64,000 nt of DNA from a virus, in the IMG/VR virus record IMGVR_UViG_3300008110_000026, positions 28,389 to 92,388 of that record. One strand, written 5' to 3'. Numbering within the stretch: position 1 is the stretch's first letter; each line of letters opens with the position of its first letter. Both the position numbers and the translations under genes were made by a program. The notes below the pieces were generated by a model, which was given only the letters and a program-made list of their open reading frames with translations, was not told where the DNA came from and searched no databases. Positions 15,353 through 22,812 of this stretch are shown one piece after another.

Positions 15353-16659
15353 TACTTTGACTTGCTAGTATACGGTACTGTGATACCAAACGGTGCTTCC
15401 GGAACCTTTTCATCGCGACCGCCGTGTACAATAAACAGCGTATCGCAATAAGTTTCGTCGCCCCATGAACCCCACGGATAACCGTCAGTGAACATGATGA
15501 ACTTCTTAGGCTCGATACCATTCTCCTTCATGTAAGCGAAGTTGATATCAAAGTCGGTACCACCACCACCTGCAAGCTCGTAGGTAAGGAAGTCATTTGA
15601 AGTATCAGCAGTAATAGTGATTGGGTTATAAATTTGCGTATCAAAGCACCACAAGTGAATCTTGTAATCAGTGTACTGATCCATAATGCCCTTCACTTCG
15701 CTAAGGAAGTCAGTGCCCATTTCATCAGTGATTGACCCTGACATATCAATACAAATTGCAACGTCAATGGTAGTTTCACGATCCATGCCAGGCAAGTAAA
15801 AGCCTGCATCAAGCCCCTTACGGCTTGGACGCAGGTAAGTGTAGTTGCTCTTAATAACACTTTGGATCTGCATAGCAAGCAACTCGCGCCAATCCAACTG
15901 CGGATTCAGCAAGTCTTTGAGCAAGCGGCGCACACCTGACGGAGTGTTACCTGCTCCTGCAACCTTAGCAGCCTGAATCACAGCATTACGAAACTCTTGC
16001 TTGATCTGATCCTTCTCTGCTTTGGTGTAGCGTACAGGACCCTTAGAGCCGTCATTGCCTTCACTGCCTTCACCACCCGCGCCCTCGTCGTCGCCGTCCT
16101 CATCGCGATACAGGTGATCATCAAAGGTGTCCATGTTAATAACACGACCTTCCTTTTCTGCCTGCTTAAAGAGATCATCGTAAATCTCTTCGGAGATCTT
16201 ACCGCGATATTTCCAATCGTAGCAGATTTCAACCAGCGTAATCTTCTCACCAATTTGCGCTTCAACTAGGTCGTTGTTAATAACATAGTCGTTAGCAATG
16301 TTCCAAAGTCGAGGGTCACGATTGCCCAAACGCTTCTTGTCCATGTGGTCGTAAACACAGTGGAGAACTTCGTGGCCCATACCAAACACTAGTTCTTCGT
16401 CGTTAAGTGCATCAACGAAGTGACGGTTATAATAAAAGTATCGCCCATCGGTAGCAATAGTGGGAAGCCAGTCTGTGGCATCCTTGAAGCGCAAACGAGT
16501 AGCAAGGTTACCAAAGAACGGCGCATTAATGAGCATCTTAATTCGCGCTTTAATCAGCGCATCTTCGATTAAAGCAGAGCTCTTAGTAGTGTCCTTAATT
16601 GGACGATTAGTCTTAACTGCCCGCTTTTTAACATCTGTATCTGAAGTCGTATTAGACAT
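15352..16659 (-). CDS. VWA-like putative metallopeptidase (MoxR partner)
   Basis: A 435-residue two-part protein. The N-terminal half has HEVLH at 96-100 followed by His105, a zinc-peptidase-like HExxHxxxxH. The middle is an acidic Gly/Asp/Glu linker. The C-terminal half is a von Willebrand A domain with the MIDAS triad: DMSGS at 305-309, Thr368-Asp369, and Asp392 in TDGYP. This is the layout of the VWA-like metallopeptidases that work with MoxR AAA+ ATPases, and a MoxR ATPase lies just upstream. The start at 16659 is chosen because it has an AAGGGTAAAG site and is the first downstream of the promoter at 16692-16719; 20 further residues upstream would overlap that promoter. Confidence 0.8.
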   Translation of the reverse strand: MSNTTSDTDVKKRAVKTNRPIKDTTKSSALIEDALIKARIKMLINAPFFGNLATRLRFKDATDWLPTIATDGRYFYYNRHFVDALNDEELVFGMGHEVLHCVYDHMDKKRLGNRDPRLWNIANDYVINNDLVEAQIGEKITLVEICYDWKYRGKISEEIYDDLFKQAEKEGRVINMDTFDDHLYRDEDGDDEGAGGEGSEGNDGSKGPVRYTKAEKDQIKQEFRNAVIQAAKVAGAGNTPSGVRRLLKDLLNPQLDWRELLAMQIQSVIKSNYTYLRPSRKGLDAGFYLPGMDRETTIDVAICIDMSGSITDEMGTDFLSEVKGIMDQYTDYKIHLWCFDTQIYNPITITADTSNDFLTYELAGGGGTDFDINFAYMKENGIEPKKFIMFTDGYPWGSWGDETYCDTLFIVHGGRDEKVPEAPFGITVPYTSKSK

Positions 16660-16691
16660 AACTTTACCCTTATTTCTTATCCTACTTATAT

Positions 16692-16719
16692 AGTATAACA
16701 TCTGTAGGGATAGTGTCAA
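16692..16719 (-). promoter_or_regulatory. Sigma70-like (early) promoter for the VWA operon
   Basis: On the minus strand TTGACA, 16 bases, TATACT. The -10 is about 33 bases from the start of the VWA gene. Confidence 0.75.
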
Positions 16720-16745
16720 CCACTATTTTACTTATCGGAAAAGGC

Positions 16746-16771
16746 GATGCCCCGCCTTTCGACGGGGCATC
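16746..16771 (-). terminator. Hairpin terminator after the MoxR gene
   Basis: GATGCCCCG and CGGGGCATC form a perfect 9-bp stem with an 8-base loop, followed on the minus strand by a short T-rich tail (GCCTTTTCC). Confidence 0.7.
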
Positions 16772-16831
16772 TTTGATGGGCTCGAGTGTAGGGAGTAACA
16801 AGGTAGGTAGGTTCTCAAGCCCTTCAACTGG

Positions 16832-17938
16832 TTAAACGATGTACTTGGTGTAACGCTCACTAAACACCTTGTACAGATCCTGATTAAGATCAGTACGGAT
16901 ATTAAACTTGATACCGTAGTCGGTCATAATGGTCTTAAAGAACAGCACAACCATTTCAGGTTCAAAATTCTCGTAGGAGAACTTAACAGCATTGTTGAAC
17001 ATGACCTTGAAATCATCCTTAGTACCATGTTCCTGGTAGTACTGATTGATTTCGTAAGTGAGTCCAACCACCAAACTGTACTTAGCGGAAATCTCTTGAC
17101 TCAACTTATTGTCGAGCTTAGTGACCTTACCTGAAAGCACATCTTCTGGCTTAGGCAAGTGGCTAGCAATACGACGGTGTTCAATAAACTTACCTGCCAT
17201 ACCCTCGCCAACAGCGCCAGCGACTTCTGCCTTCTGTTCGAAAATATCTGAAGTTTCAAATCCGTCCTGCGTGAGCATTTCGCTTACATATGACCACGAC
17301 CGCGGAGTAGCAAATGCCTGCGAACTTGTCTTAGGATCAAAGTCAAACAAGTCTGCCTTGGAGTACGAAAGGTAACCAAGCACATCTGGGTGAACCCCAT
17401 TCTTTAGAGCCCACTTCTGCCAGTCACCAAAGTCCACTGCCATGTTAATGTGACGGAAGCGGTTCGCCAACGGAGCAGGCATGCGGTAAGTAACGCCACG
17501 ATCAGTTTCGCGGTTACCTGCTGCAACAATTACAACATTCTTTGGAAGAACATACTGACCAATTCGACGGTTTAGTACAAGCTGATATGCTGCTGCCTGT
17601 ACACTAGGCGGAGCAGAGTTAAGTTCGTCTAGGAACAGAATTACTGTATCGTACTGCGCCGCAAACTCAACTGTAGGAAGGTCCGCCGGAGGCGCCCAAT
17701 CCATTGTATTCGTTTCTGGATTACGGAAGGGGTAGCCGCGCAAGTCAGTGGGTTCAAGTAGTGCAAGACGAAGGTCTAGTACACACGAGCGTCCCATTGC
17801 GCCGCTATCTGAAATGCCCTGAACTAGTTCGGACTTACCAATGCCCGGAGGTCCCCAAATAAACAGCGGACGACGAGCTTTCATTGCACGAAGTGCGATT
17901 GACTGCACTTGCGATGCCTTAACACTAAGAGTATCCAT
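16832..17938 (-). CDS. MoxR-type AAA+ ATPase
   Basis: A 368-residue AAA+ protein with Walker A GPPGIGKS (29-36), Walker B LFLDELNS (Asp104-Glu105), a sensor 1 region VIVAAGNRE and an arginine-finger region PLANRFRH. The arrangement matches MoxR ATPases, which remodel or activate partner proteins together with a VWA-domain partner; here that partner is the next gene. It has its own promoter and its own terminator, so the two genes are transcribed separately although adjacent. The role in a phage is unknown; assembly, metal loading and host takeover are all possible. Confidence 0.85.
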   Translation of the reverse strand: MDTLSVKASQVQSIALRAMKARRPLFIWGPPGIGKSELVQGISDSGAMGRSCVLDLRLALLEPTDLRGYPFRNPETNTMDWAPPADLPTVEFAAQYDTVILFLDELNSAPPSVQAAAYQLVLNRRIGQYVLPKNVVIVAAGNRETDRGVTYRMPAPLANRFRHINMAVDFGDWQKWALKNGVHPDVLGYLSYSKADLFDFDPKTSSQAFATPRSWSYVSEMLTQDGFETSDIFEQKAEVAGAVGEGMAGKFIEHRRIASHLPKPEDVLSGKVTKLDNKLSQEISAKYSLVVGLTYEINQYYQEHGTKDDFKVMFNNAVKFSYENFEPEMVVLFFKTIMTDYGIKFNIRTDLNQDLYKVFSERYTKYIV

Positions 17939-17972
17939 AACTAACCTACCTTTCTAACTAACCTATGTTCTT

Positions 17973-18000
17973 ATAATAGCACCTTGTGCTATTATGTCAA
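17973..18000 (-). promoter_or_regulatory. Sigma70-like promoter for the MoxR gene
   Basis: TTGACA, 16 bases, TATTAT on the minus strand, about 35 bases before the MoxR start. Confidence 0.75.
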
Positions 18001-18008
18001 CCGGTTTT

Positions 18009-18305
18009 TTACACCAGTTCCAACATATTTCCTGGAACCCGCCAGTTTGTGCCAAACATGCTATTACCATTGGGCTGTTCGCGCACGATGATAAACTTCC
18101 GGTTAATCTTCTGGACGTTACCAACAACAGTACGCCCACCACGCCCGGTAAACTTAACCTGACTGCCAACAGCGAGCTGGCGCTTGTTCTGGCTAAGGAT
18201 CTGGTTGCGTCGGTAAGTAATTGCTGAACTAATTGAGCGCAACTGTTCGTCGGTGAAGTCACCAAACATAATTGCGGTATTCACATCTTGAATTGACATA
18301 GTCAT
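18009..18305 (-). CDS. Small phage protein with KOW/SH3-like C-terminus (98 aa)
   Basis: The start at 18305 is preferred because AAGGAG lies 6 bases upstream; a longer reading would run back through the promoter. The N-terminus is helical (SIQDVNTAIMFGDF). The C-terminal half, from VGSQVKFTGRGGRTVVGNV to WRVPGNML, looks like a small beta barrel of KOW/SH3 type, as found in nucleic-acid-binding proteins. Such proteins are known as unknowns in T4-like phages. Possible RNA or RNA-polymerase contact is inference. Confidence 0.6.
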   Translation of the reverse strand: MTMSIQDVNTAIMFGDFTDEQLRSISSAITYRRNQILSQNKRQLAVGSQVKFTGRGGRTVVGNVQKINRKFIIVREQPNGNSMFGTNWRVPGNMLELV

Positions 18306-18337
18306 TTTCGACTCCTTATTTCTCAACCTACATTTAT

Positions 18338-18365
18338 ATAATAGCATCTTTAGGAATGCTGTCAA
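18338..18365 (-). promoter_or_regulatory. Sigma70-like promoter for the KOW-like gene
   Basis: TTGACA, 16 bases, TATTAT on the minus strand. The leader that follows is nearly identical to that of the next small gene upstream. Confidence 0.75.
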
Positions 18366-18374
18366 CCTTTTATT

Positions 18375-18512
18375 TTAATAAAATACAAAGTGAGTAGCAT
18401 CTGACTTCAAAGTGTCTGACGCACGACTGCGTCGAGGACCGCGAAAATAAACACGAACACCCCGGTTCATCTTGCGCCATTCTGCATACATACTAATCGG
18501 AAGCCTTATCAT
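18375..18512 (-). CDS. Tiny basic protein (45 aa)
   Basis: An open frame of 45 residues starting MIRLPISMYAEWRK and ending THFVFY, with AAGGAG 6 bases before its ATG. It contains the basic run RGPRRSRAS. It has its own strong promoter (18545-18572), and its leader differs by one base over about 31 from that of the following gene. Its small size, high charge and early-type promoter fit a host-takeover peptide, but nothing in the sequence identifies a target. Confidence 0.6.
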   Translation of the reverse strand: MIRLPISMYAEWRKMNRGVRVYFRGPRRSRASDTLKSDATHFVFY

Positions 18513-18544
18513 TTTCAACTCCTTATTTCTCAACCTACATTATT

Positions 18545-18572
18545 AGTATAGCAGATTTAGATATAAAGTCAA
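18545..18572 (-). promoter_or_regulatory. Sigma70-like promoter for the 45-aa gene
   Basis: TTGACT, 16 bases, TATACT on the minus strand. Confidence 0.7.
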
Positions 18573-18600
18573 CCTTTTTTACGCTAAAACAAGTCCTTAT

Positions 18601-18638
18601 AAATCAATAACTTAGCGACGTCTGTAAGTTATTGATTT
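18601..18638. promoter_or_regulatory. Perfect 14-bp inverted repeat
   Basis: AAATCAATAACTTA at 18601-18614 and its exact complement at 18625-18638 flank a 10-base spacer. It lies between the winged-helix gene's terminator and the promoter of the next tiny gene. It lacks a GC-rich stem, so it is more likely an operator or an RNA hairpin than a terminator. Confidence 0.5.
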
Positions 18639-18649
18639 TTAAAGACAAA

Positions 18650-18677
18650 AAAATAGGGGCATTTCTGCCCCTATTTT
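18650..18677 (-). terminator. Rho-independent terminator of the winged-helix gene
   Basis: AAAATAGGGGC and GCCCCTATTTT form a perfect 11-bp stem, followed on the minus strand by a T run (TTTGTCTTT). Confidence 0.85.
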
Positions 18678-18697
18678 CATAGCCGTTTAATGGAGAA

Positions 18698-18964
18698 TTA
18701 AACGAGGCCAGCTGCTAGAGCCTTGTAGCCAGCAGCAATAACAGCACGGCTAGGAGTACCAAGACGATAGAAAGTCTTAGTACGACCCTTTGTATCAGTG
18801 TGCTGGTTAGCATAGATTGGGAAGCCCTTCATACGAAGTGCTGAAACAGTTGAGCGAGCATTACCAACGCCAAACTGAGCCTCAATCTGAGCAGCGGTCA
18901 AACCACGATCGTTAGTGCGAAGCGCCTTAAGAACGCGATCTTCCTTTGTCATTACCTTAGTCAT
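18698..18964 (-). CDS. Winged-helix DNA-binding protein, likely regulator
   Basis: An 88-residue basic protein. Residues 8-55 read as a helix-turn-helix: EDRVLKALR, LTAAQIEAQFG, then the recognition helix NARSTVSALRMKG followed by FPIYAN, and a beta wing with basic KGRTKTFYRL. It is a single-gene unit with its own promoter and terminator, typical of an abundant small regulator. The 14-bp inverted repeat just downstream of the terminator is a candidate binding site, which is inference. Confidence 0.65.
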   Translation of the reverse strand: MTKVMTKEDRVLKALRTNDRGLTAAQIEAQFGVGNARSTVSALRMKGFPIYANQHTDTKGRTKTFYRLGTPSRAVIAAGYKALAAGLV

Positions 18965-19044
18965 ATTTCACCTTTTCTTTAGTTAACATATTGCTAGGAA
19001 GGATATTCTTTCTAGCCTGCTAGCATTTACGCTAACATAACACT

Positions 19045-19073
19045 ATATTAGCACCGTTATAGTAACTTGTCAA
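19045..19073 (-). promoter_or_regulatory. Sigma70-like promoter for the winged-helix gene
   Basis: TTGACA, 17 bases, TAATAT on the minus strand, with a leader of about 75 bases. Confidence 0.7.
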
Positions 19074-19082
19074 CTGGTTTTT

Positions 19083-19511
19083 TTAACTTTTTTTGTTTAA
19101 ATTTGAAATCTGGACAAGTTGTTCTAATAGAGCTTCCATATGACTAAAAAGAGTATCGTTATTATTTGAATAATGAACTGTAGCTCTTTTTTGAATATGG
19201 TTACACATGTCCATAAATTTAAAAAGTCTATCGCTGTCTGTTGCAATAGACATGCTGTTATAGTTTACACCAAGGTCACTTGGAAAGGTTTGGTTAAAGA
19301 ATGTTTCTTTTTTTAGGGTAAATGTGTCTGATTCTTTTTTATCAAACTGACTAAAAGTCACAGTAATGTTTGGATCAAACGAATAACTGAAGGAACCAAA
19401 CATACCAAAGGCAGGTTTGGTCTGCTCTTTGGCTCTTTGTTCAGTTTCTATTTTCTTGCGTCTTTCCTCAATAGGGAAAGAAACAATGTTATCATCATTA
19501 TCGTTGTTCAT
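19083..19511 (-). CDS. Unknown phage protein (142 aa)
   Basis: The start at 19511 overlaps the HNH stop as ATGA, so translation is coupled. The N-terminus is Asn/Asp-rich, followed by a charged helix (EERRKKIETEQ), a beta-rich middle (FGSFSYSFDPNITVTF) and a C-terminal helical part. No known motif is recognised. Confidence 0.5.
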   Translation of the reverse strand: MNNDNDDNIVSFPIEERRKKIETEQRAKEQTKPAFGMFGSFSYSFDPNITVTFSQFDKKESDTFTLKKETFFNQTFPSDLGVNYNSMSIATDSDRLFKFMDMCNHIQKRATVHYSNNNDTLFSHMEALLEQLVQISNLNKKS

Positions 19512-20014
19512 GCTAGATAATCCTTCCAACTTGGGTGCTTCATATCAAACGGTAGCTTTTTACGAATGTTAGCCAATTCGTAATAGCTAGGCTTATATGG
19601 CTCGCGCCGCGGCCTAATTAGGCTACTGCCCTTTTCAAGGTTACATGGAGGACAGGCTGCTACAATGTTTTCCCATGTTGTTTTACCTCCTAAGCTGATA
19701 GGTATAACATGGTCCATTGTAACTGTGCCAGAAGTTACCAAAACACCGCAGTATTGACACTCGAAATGATCACGCAGAGTAACATTGTACTTGCTGAAGC
19801 GTGGATACTTCTTTGCTTTCACATAGTCCTTCACCATCATTACAGCAGGCACACGAGTCTCCCAGCTCGGGCTTCGTACAACCCAATCATCATACCATTC
19901 GAGAACATGCACACGATCAAGCCAGATGTACTTGATGGCTTCCTGCCAGCCTACCGCACTCAGCGGGAGAATACTGATTGGTGATGCATCTTTATTTAAT
20001 AACAGCGTATCCAT
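19508..20014 (-). CDS. HNH endonuclease
   Basis: A 168-residue protein with a typical zinc-stabilised HNH module: CQYC, then the catalytic MDHVIP, the Asn of WENIVAACPPCN, and a closing KG. The first 80 residues (NKDASPIS..., then VRSPSWETRVP) match the N-terminal part common to phage and bacterial HNH proteins of this subfamily. It may be a free-standing homing-type nuclease or a genome-processing enzyme. It sits between unrelated small genes and is not inserted into another gene. Confidence 0.85.
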   Translation of the reverse strand: MDTLLLNKDASPISILPLSAVGWQEAIKYIWLDRVHVLEWYDDWVVRSPSWETRVPAVMMVKDYVKAKKYPRFSKYNVTLRDHFECQYCGVLVTSGTVTMDHVIPISLGGKTTWENIVAACPPCNLEKGSSLIRPRREPYKPSYYELANIRKKLPFDMKHPSWKDYLA

Positions 20015-20018
20015 AACT

Positions 20019-20414
20019 TTATAACATTTCTATATAACTATTAATATCGTTTCCGTTTAGTCTGAACCAAGCAGCATCATTTTCATTGTAAAATGTTACT
20101 ATACTCTTACCTAAATAATAAGGCCATTCCATGATTTTGTCAAGAGCTATGACAGCTTTATTATTAGGTAAATCAGAAACTTTGTATTTGTAATGATCGT
20201 ACTTTTTTGATAGTAGAGCATTACCAAAAGAGGTTAGCCTTATACCAACAGGCTCACCACCAATTAGGCGGTAGTTTGCAAAAATAAGTCGGTGAATTTC
20301 GTCTTTGGTGAACTTGGGCTCATGTCCCAATTTTTTAGACGTATATAAGATTATATCTTTTTCAAGTTCGCTAACTAGTTTAGCGTGAATACTTTCAATC
20401 GATATCTGCCTCAT
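20019..20414 (-). CDS. Unknown phage protein with DAAWF ending (131 aa)
   Basis: A 131-residue protein. The N-terminal half is helical and charged, and the C-terminal segment SIVTFYNENDAAWFRLNG has the strand-turn-helix signature seen in the small proteins at 15149 and 63664. Its start overlaps the end of the upstream gene. Function unknown. Confidence 0.5.
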   Translation of the reverse strand: MRQISIESIHAKLVSELEKDIILYTSKKLGHEPKFTKDEIHRLIFANYRLIGGEPVGIRLTSFGNALLSKKYDHYKYKVSDLPNNKAVIALDKIMEWPYYLGKSIVTFYNENDAAWFRLNGNDINSYIEML

Positions 20415-20694
20415 TTACAACCTCGCCTTGCGTGAGTTTTACTACCCTAAACCCATCGGTGGAGAAAATCTTATTCAGGCGTTCAGCAAGGTTAAATGCG
20501 TGACCGGGATTACTAAAGGAGACTTTCTTGTACTTTGGACCAGGATAGCTCACTAATGTATTTAGTGTGCGTAGATTTATAGGGGCATCCTTAAAGAATA
20601 CACTATAGATAGCGTCGGCACTTAGTACCTGCTCTGCATGGTATGTGTTCTTATTGATTGCTTCTAGCAAAATCTCTGGTTTTGGTCTACTCAT
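20395..20694 (-). CDS. Conserved small phage protein (99 aa)
   Basis: The start at 20694 (MSRPKPE) follows an AGGAG site and lies downstream of a GATAAATA octamer; a longer reading adds seven residues. Contains DAPINLRTLN and a LAERLNKIF helix. Such proteins beginning MSRPKP are known to me as unknowns in other phages. Confidence 0.55.
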   Translation of the reverse strand: MSRPKPEILLEAINKNTYHAEQVLSADAIYSVFFKDAPINLRTLNTLVSYPGPKYKKVSFSNPGHAFNLAERLNKIFSTDGFRVVKLTQGEVVNEADID

Positions 20695-20716
20695 ATGTGT
20701 GTCTCCTGTACACATA

Positions 20717-20724
20717 TATTTATC
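20717..20724 (-). promoter_or_regulatory. Late-type octamer GATAAATA
   Basis: Minus-strand octamer about 23 bases upstream of the 99-aa gene. Confidence 0.5.
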
Positions 20725-20747
20725 AAAACTAGCTATAAAAACACCTT

Positions 20748-21011
20748 TTAATTTTTAAGGTCTATGCTTAGTTTAGCGTTTACTAGATCGTCATAGTCCT
20801 GAAATGTAAGGTATAGTGTCTGATCTTCGTACCAATTTTGTCTTGTATAGTCCATGCAAGCATGTGGTATAAAATGATATCCCCAGTCTTTTGCACAAAG
20901 TTTGTCTAGTTTTTGCCAGACTATCTGGGGTAAAGCAAAAACAGAAGTACGCCACTGATAGCGATAGATTTTGTTATATCGTTCAGGTTTACTCTTTAAA
21001 TCCGCCACCAT
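20748..21011 (-). CDS. Unknown small phage protein (87 aa)
   Basis: An aromatic-rich protein (YRYQWRTSVF, WGYHFIPHA) ending in a strand-helix (LYLTFQDYDDLVNAKL). Its start overlaps the upstream gene by 23 bases, suggesting coupling. Function unknown. Confidence 0.5.
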   Translation of the reverse strand: MVADLKSKPERYNKIYRYQWRTSVFALPQIVWQKLDKLCAKDWGYHFIPHACMDYTRQNWYEDQTLYLTFQDYDDLVNAKLSIDLKN

Positions 21012-21177
21012 CTACATTTACCTGCTGTCTTACTGGCTCATTCTTAGTTACAGTTACTTTTTGCGAGGGTACTGTATACAAAATACCTAACAGATAATCA
21101 ATATCTAAAGTGATGCTTTTAGATCTTGATTTTTGTAGCTTCTCTAAGCGCCAAATTAATTTTTCAAGTTCTGTCAT
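20989..21177 (-). CDS. Unknown small phage protein (62 aa)
   Basis: An N-terminal amphipathic helix (LEKLIWRLEKLQK) precedes LDIDYLLGILYTVP and a polar tail. The start overlaps the upstream stop by 14 bases. Function unknown. Confidence 0.5.
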   Translation of the reverse strand: MTELEKLIWRLEKLQKSRSKSITLDIDYLLGILYTVPSQKVTVTKNEPVRQQVNVDGGGFKE

Positions 21178-21688
21178 TGTTACGCTTTTCTTTATTAAGC
21201 CTTTTTAGTTGCTGTCTCATTTCCAGCTCAGACTTATACGGGCCTTCATAGCCGTAGCGTAATAGTGTGGTTAGCTTTGGACCGTGTGACTGTTTCCAAC
21301 CTTTACCAAAGTTGATACAGTAATATCCTGCTGCGTAGTATACATCGCTGCCTTCAATTTTAGTATAAAGGGGAATGTCATCTCGATAATCCGGATGACT
21401 TTCATCTACTGCGAACGGTGTTTCGTAGTCAACTTCATAGCCCTTGATATAATATGAATCGGGCTTGATAGCAGCTGAAGTAATCTGCTTTTTAAAGAGA
21501 GTAGAATTACCAAAGTATTCCTCTACTTCGTGATCATCCTTAAAGTTTACAAGATCCTTACCGGTAATATATGTAAATCGCTCTTGTGCATTCTTATTTA
21601 GAATGCCAAGTTTTTGATTACCCTGATGCACTAGCCATGCAACATCTGAGATCTGCTGTAGCATTGTTTTTGATGTAATGTCGTTCAT
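21164..21688 (-). CDS. Unknown phage protein (174 aa)
   Basis: An N-terminal helical part, then a beta-rich, Tyr-rich centre (SYYIKGYEVDYETPF, DVYYAAGYYCINFGKGW) and a very basic C-terminal helix. A TATAAATA octamer lies about 22 bases before the start. No known domain is recognised. Confidence 0.5.
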   Translation of the reverse strand: MNDITSKTMLQQISDVAWLVHQGNQKLGILNKNAQERFTYITGKDLVNFKDDHEVEEYFGNSTLFKKQITSAAIKPDSYYIKGYEVDYETPFAVDESHPDYRDDIPLYTKIEGSDVYYAAGYYCINFGKGWKQSHGPKLTTLLRYGYEGPYKSELEMRQQLKRLNKEKRNNDRT

Positions 21689-21709
21689 AGTGTGTTTCCT
21701 TGTGTAATA

Positions 21710-21717
21710 TATTTATA
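21710..21717 (-). promoter_or_regulatory. Late-type octamer TATAAATA
   Basis: Exact T4 late consensus on the minus strand, just upstream of the 174-aa gene. Confidence 0.5.
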
Positions 21718-22074
21718 TCAGTCAAATTTGGGAGGCAATTCGTATCCCTCAACCCTATCAGACTGATCGTCGCCTATAGTAAAGCTAAAATTGAGTACAT
21801 TCTTGTAGATAAAACTGCGCCAGCCGTTTGCGTTTAAATCCCAAACACTTAAACTTTCTTCGCTGCGCTTTCTTGGCTCAGCACCTTCTGCTAAAGACTT
21901 TGGCAAGTGTTCAACCGGGATGAGCTTTTCATCTAGGGTACATAACATCTTTCTTTCTTCGCCGTTTTTCTTTAAGAAAGTAACGGTACCTGGACCTGCC
22001 CTCAGCATATCTTTAATCCAACCTCGAGCTTTTTCGCTATCAAATGGGTGTGCTTGAGTAGTTTCTGTGTTCAT
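21718..22074 (-). CDS. SH3-fold small phage protein (DUF2693-like)
   Basis: A 118-residue protein with the order VTFLKKNGEERKMLCTL, KLIP, VWDLNANGWRSF that I recognise from a widespread phage family described as an SH3-like beta-barrel fold (DUF2693). Its biochemical role is unknown. The start overlaps the upstream stop by four bases (ATGA). Confidence 0.6.
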   Translation of the reverse strand: MNTETTQAHPFDSEKARGWIKDMLRAGPGTVTFLKKNGEERKMLCTLDEKLIPVEHLPKSLAEGAEPRKRSEESLSVWDLNANGWRSFIYKNVLNFSFTIGDDQSDRVEGYELPPKFD

Positions 22075-22286
22075 TTTATTTCATCCAGTATAATTAAATC
22101 AGCTTGTTTACCAACAATTTTGTCAGTTACTTCTTCTCGTTCTGTATTGATCCACGGCGGTAGTTTTGAACCTGGTGCTGCAAAAGGTCTGCGATAAACT
22201 GTTTCACCGTTACGCTCAAATATCCAAGCAAAGTCGGGTTCGCCGTTAGCTAATATCCAAAATGCTTTTTCAGCCTCAGTAAACAT
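22071..22286 (-). CDS. Small unknown protein (71 aa)
   Basis: An N-terminal helix with FTEAEKAFWILANGE, then a WIFERNGE strand pair and a C-terminal hydrophobic strand (ADLIILDEI). It overlaps both neighbours, as expected in this dense operon. Function unknown. Confidence 0.5.
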   Translation of the reverse strand: MFTEAEKAFWILANGEPDFAWIFERNGETVYRRPFAAPGSKLPPWINTEREEVTDKIVGKQADLIILDEIK

Positions 22287-22812
22287 TATTCTCTTTTAGG
22301 ATAGAGATATAATAATCCTGTCCCTTATAAATGTTGTCTTGGAAATTATCTGCTGCATTGTCATCAGCTCGATCACTAACATATTTGTAGCAGATAAATT
22401 CTACATTCGCATCACGGCAGGCCTTAGCAATGGCATAGGCTTCCATATCAACTAGGTCTGCACCTTGAGCATCAGCAGGATCTGTAACAAAGTTATCACC
22501 AGTACTCACATGAAGACCATCTGTGCTAAATGTAATTGGAGCACAGGCATCAACAGCATCTTGACCCACAATACAACCGGACACCTTAAGGTCTCGCTGG
22601 CTAAACTTGGTACACTTGAAGATGCCACCATGGTCAACCGTGATACCGCCTGCGGTGCCAAAGTTAAATACACGCTTAGGCTTATAACGCTCGATTAGTG
22701 TAGCTGCAATAATAGCAGCATTGACTTTACCCACACCCGTGTAGAACACACCTGGTTTGTCAACAAGCTCAGGTGCTTCACCTTTGAGTGCAATTAGTAC
22801 TAGATCATTCAT
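22276..22812 (-). CDS. Nucleoside phosphorylase / MTA-SAH nucleosidase-like protein
   Basis: A 178-residue, compact member of the nucleoside phosphorylase superfamily: TGVGKVNAA near residue 26, the FGTAGG glycine loop, TGDNFV, and the ribose-binding DMEAYAIAKAC followed by VSDRAD, whose Asp corresponds to the catalytic acid of MTA/SAH nucleosidase. Bacterial enzymes of this type are about 230 residues, so the N-terminus is shortened. Cleaving 5'-methylthioadenosine, S-adenosylhomocysteine or 5'-deoxyadenosine would relieve inhibition of the SAM-using enzymes encoded nearby. Purine salvage is the alternative. Coupled by one base to the FEN nuclease gene. Confidence 0.75.
   Translation of the reverse strand: MNDLVLIALKGEAPELVDKPGVFYTGVGKVNAAIIAATLIERYKPKRVFNFGTAGGITVDHGGIFKCTKFSQRDLKVSGCIVGQDAVDACAPITFSTDGLHVSTGDNFVTDPADAQGADLVDMEAYAIAKACRDANVEFICYKYVSDRADDNAADNFQDNIYKGQDYYISILKENNVY

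Noticed and set aside
16460-16693. Plus-strand frame antisense to the VWA gene
   Set aside because: No ribosome site or promoter; it is the reverse of a well-supported gene.
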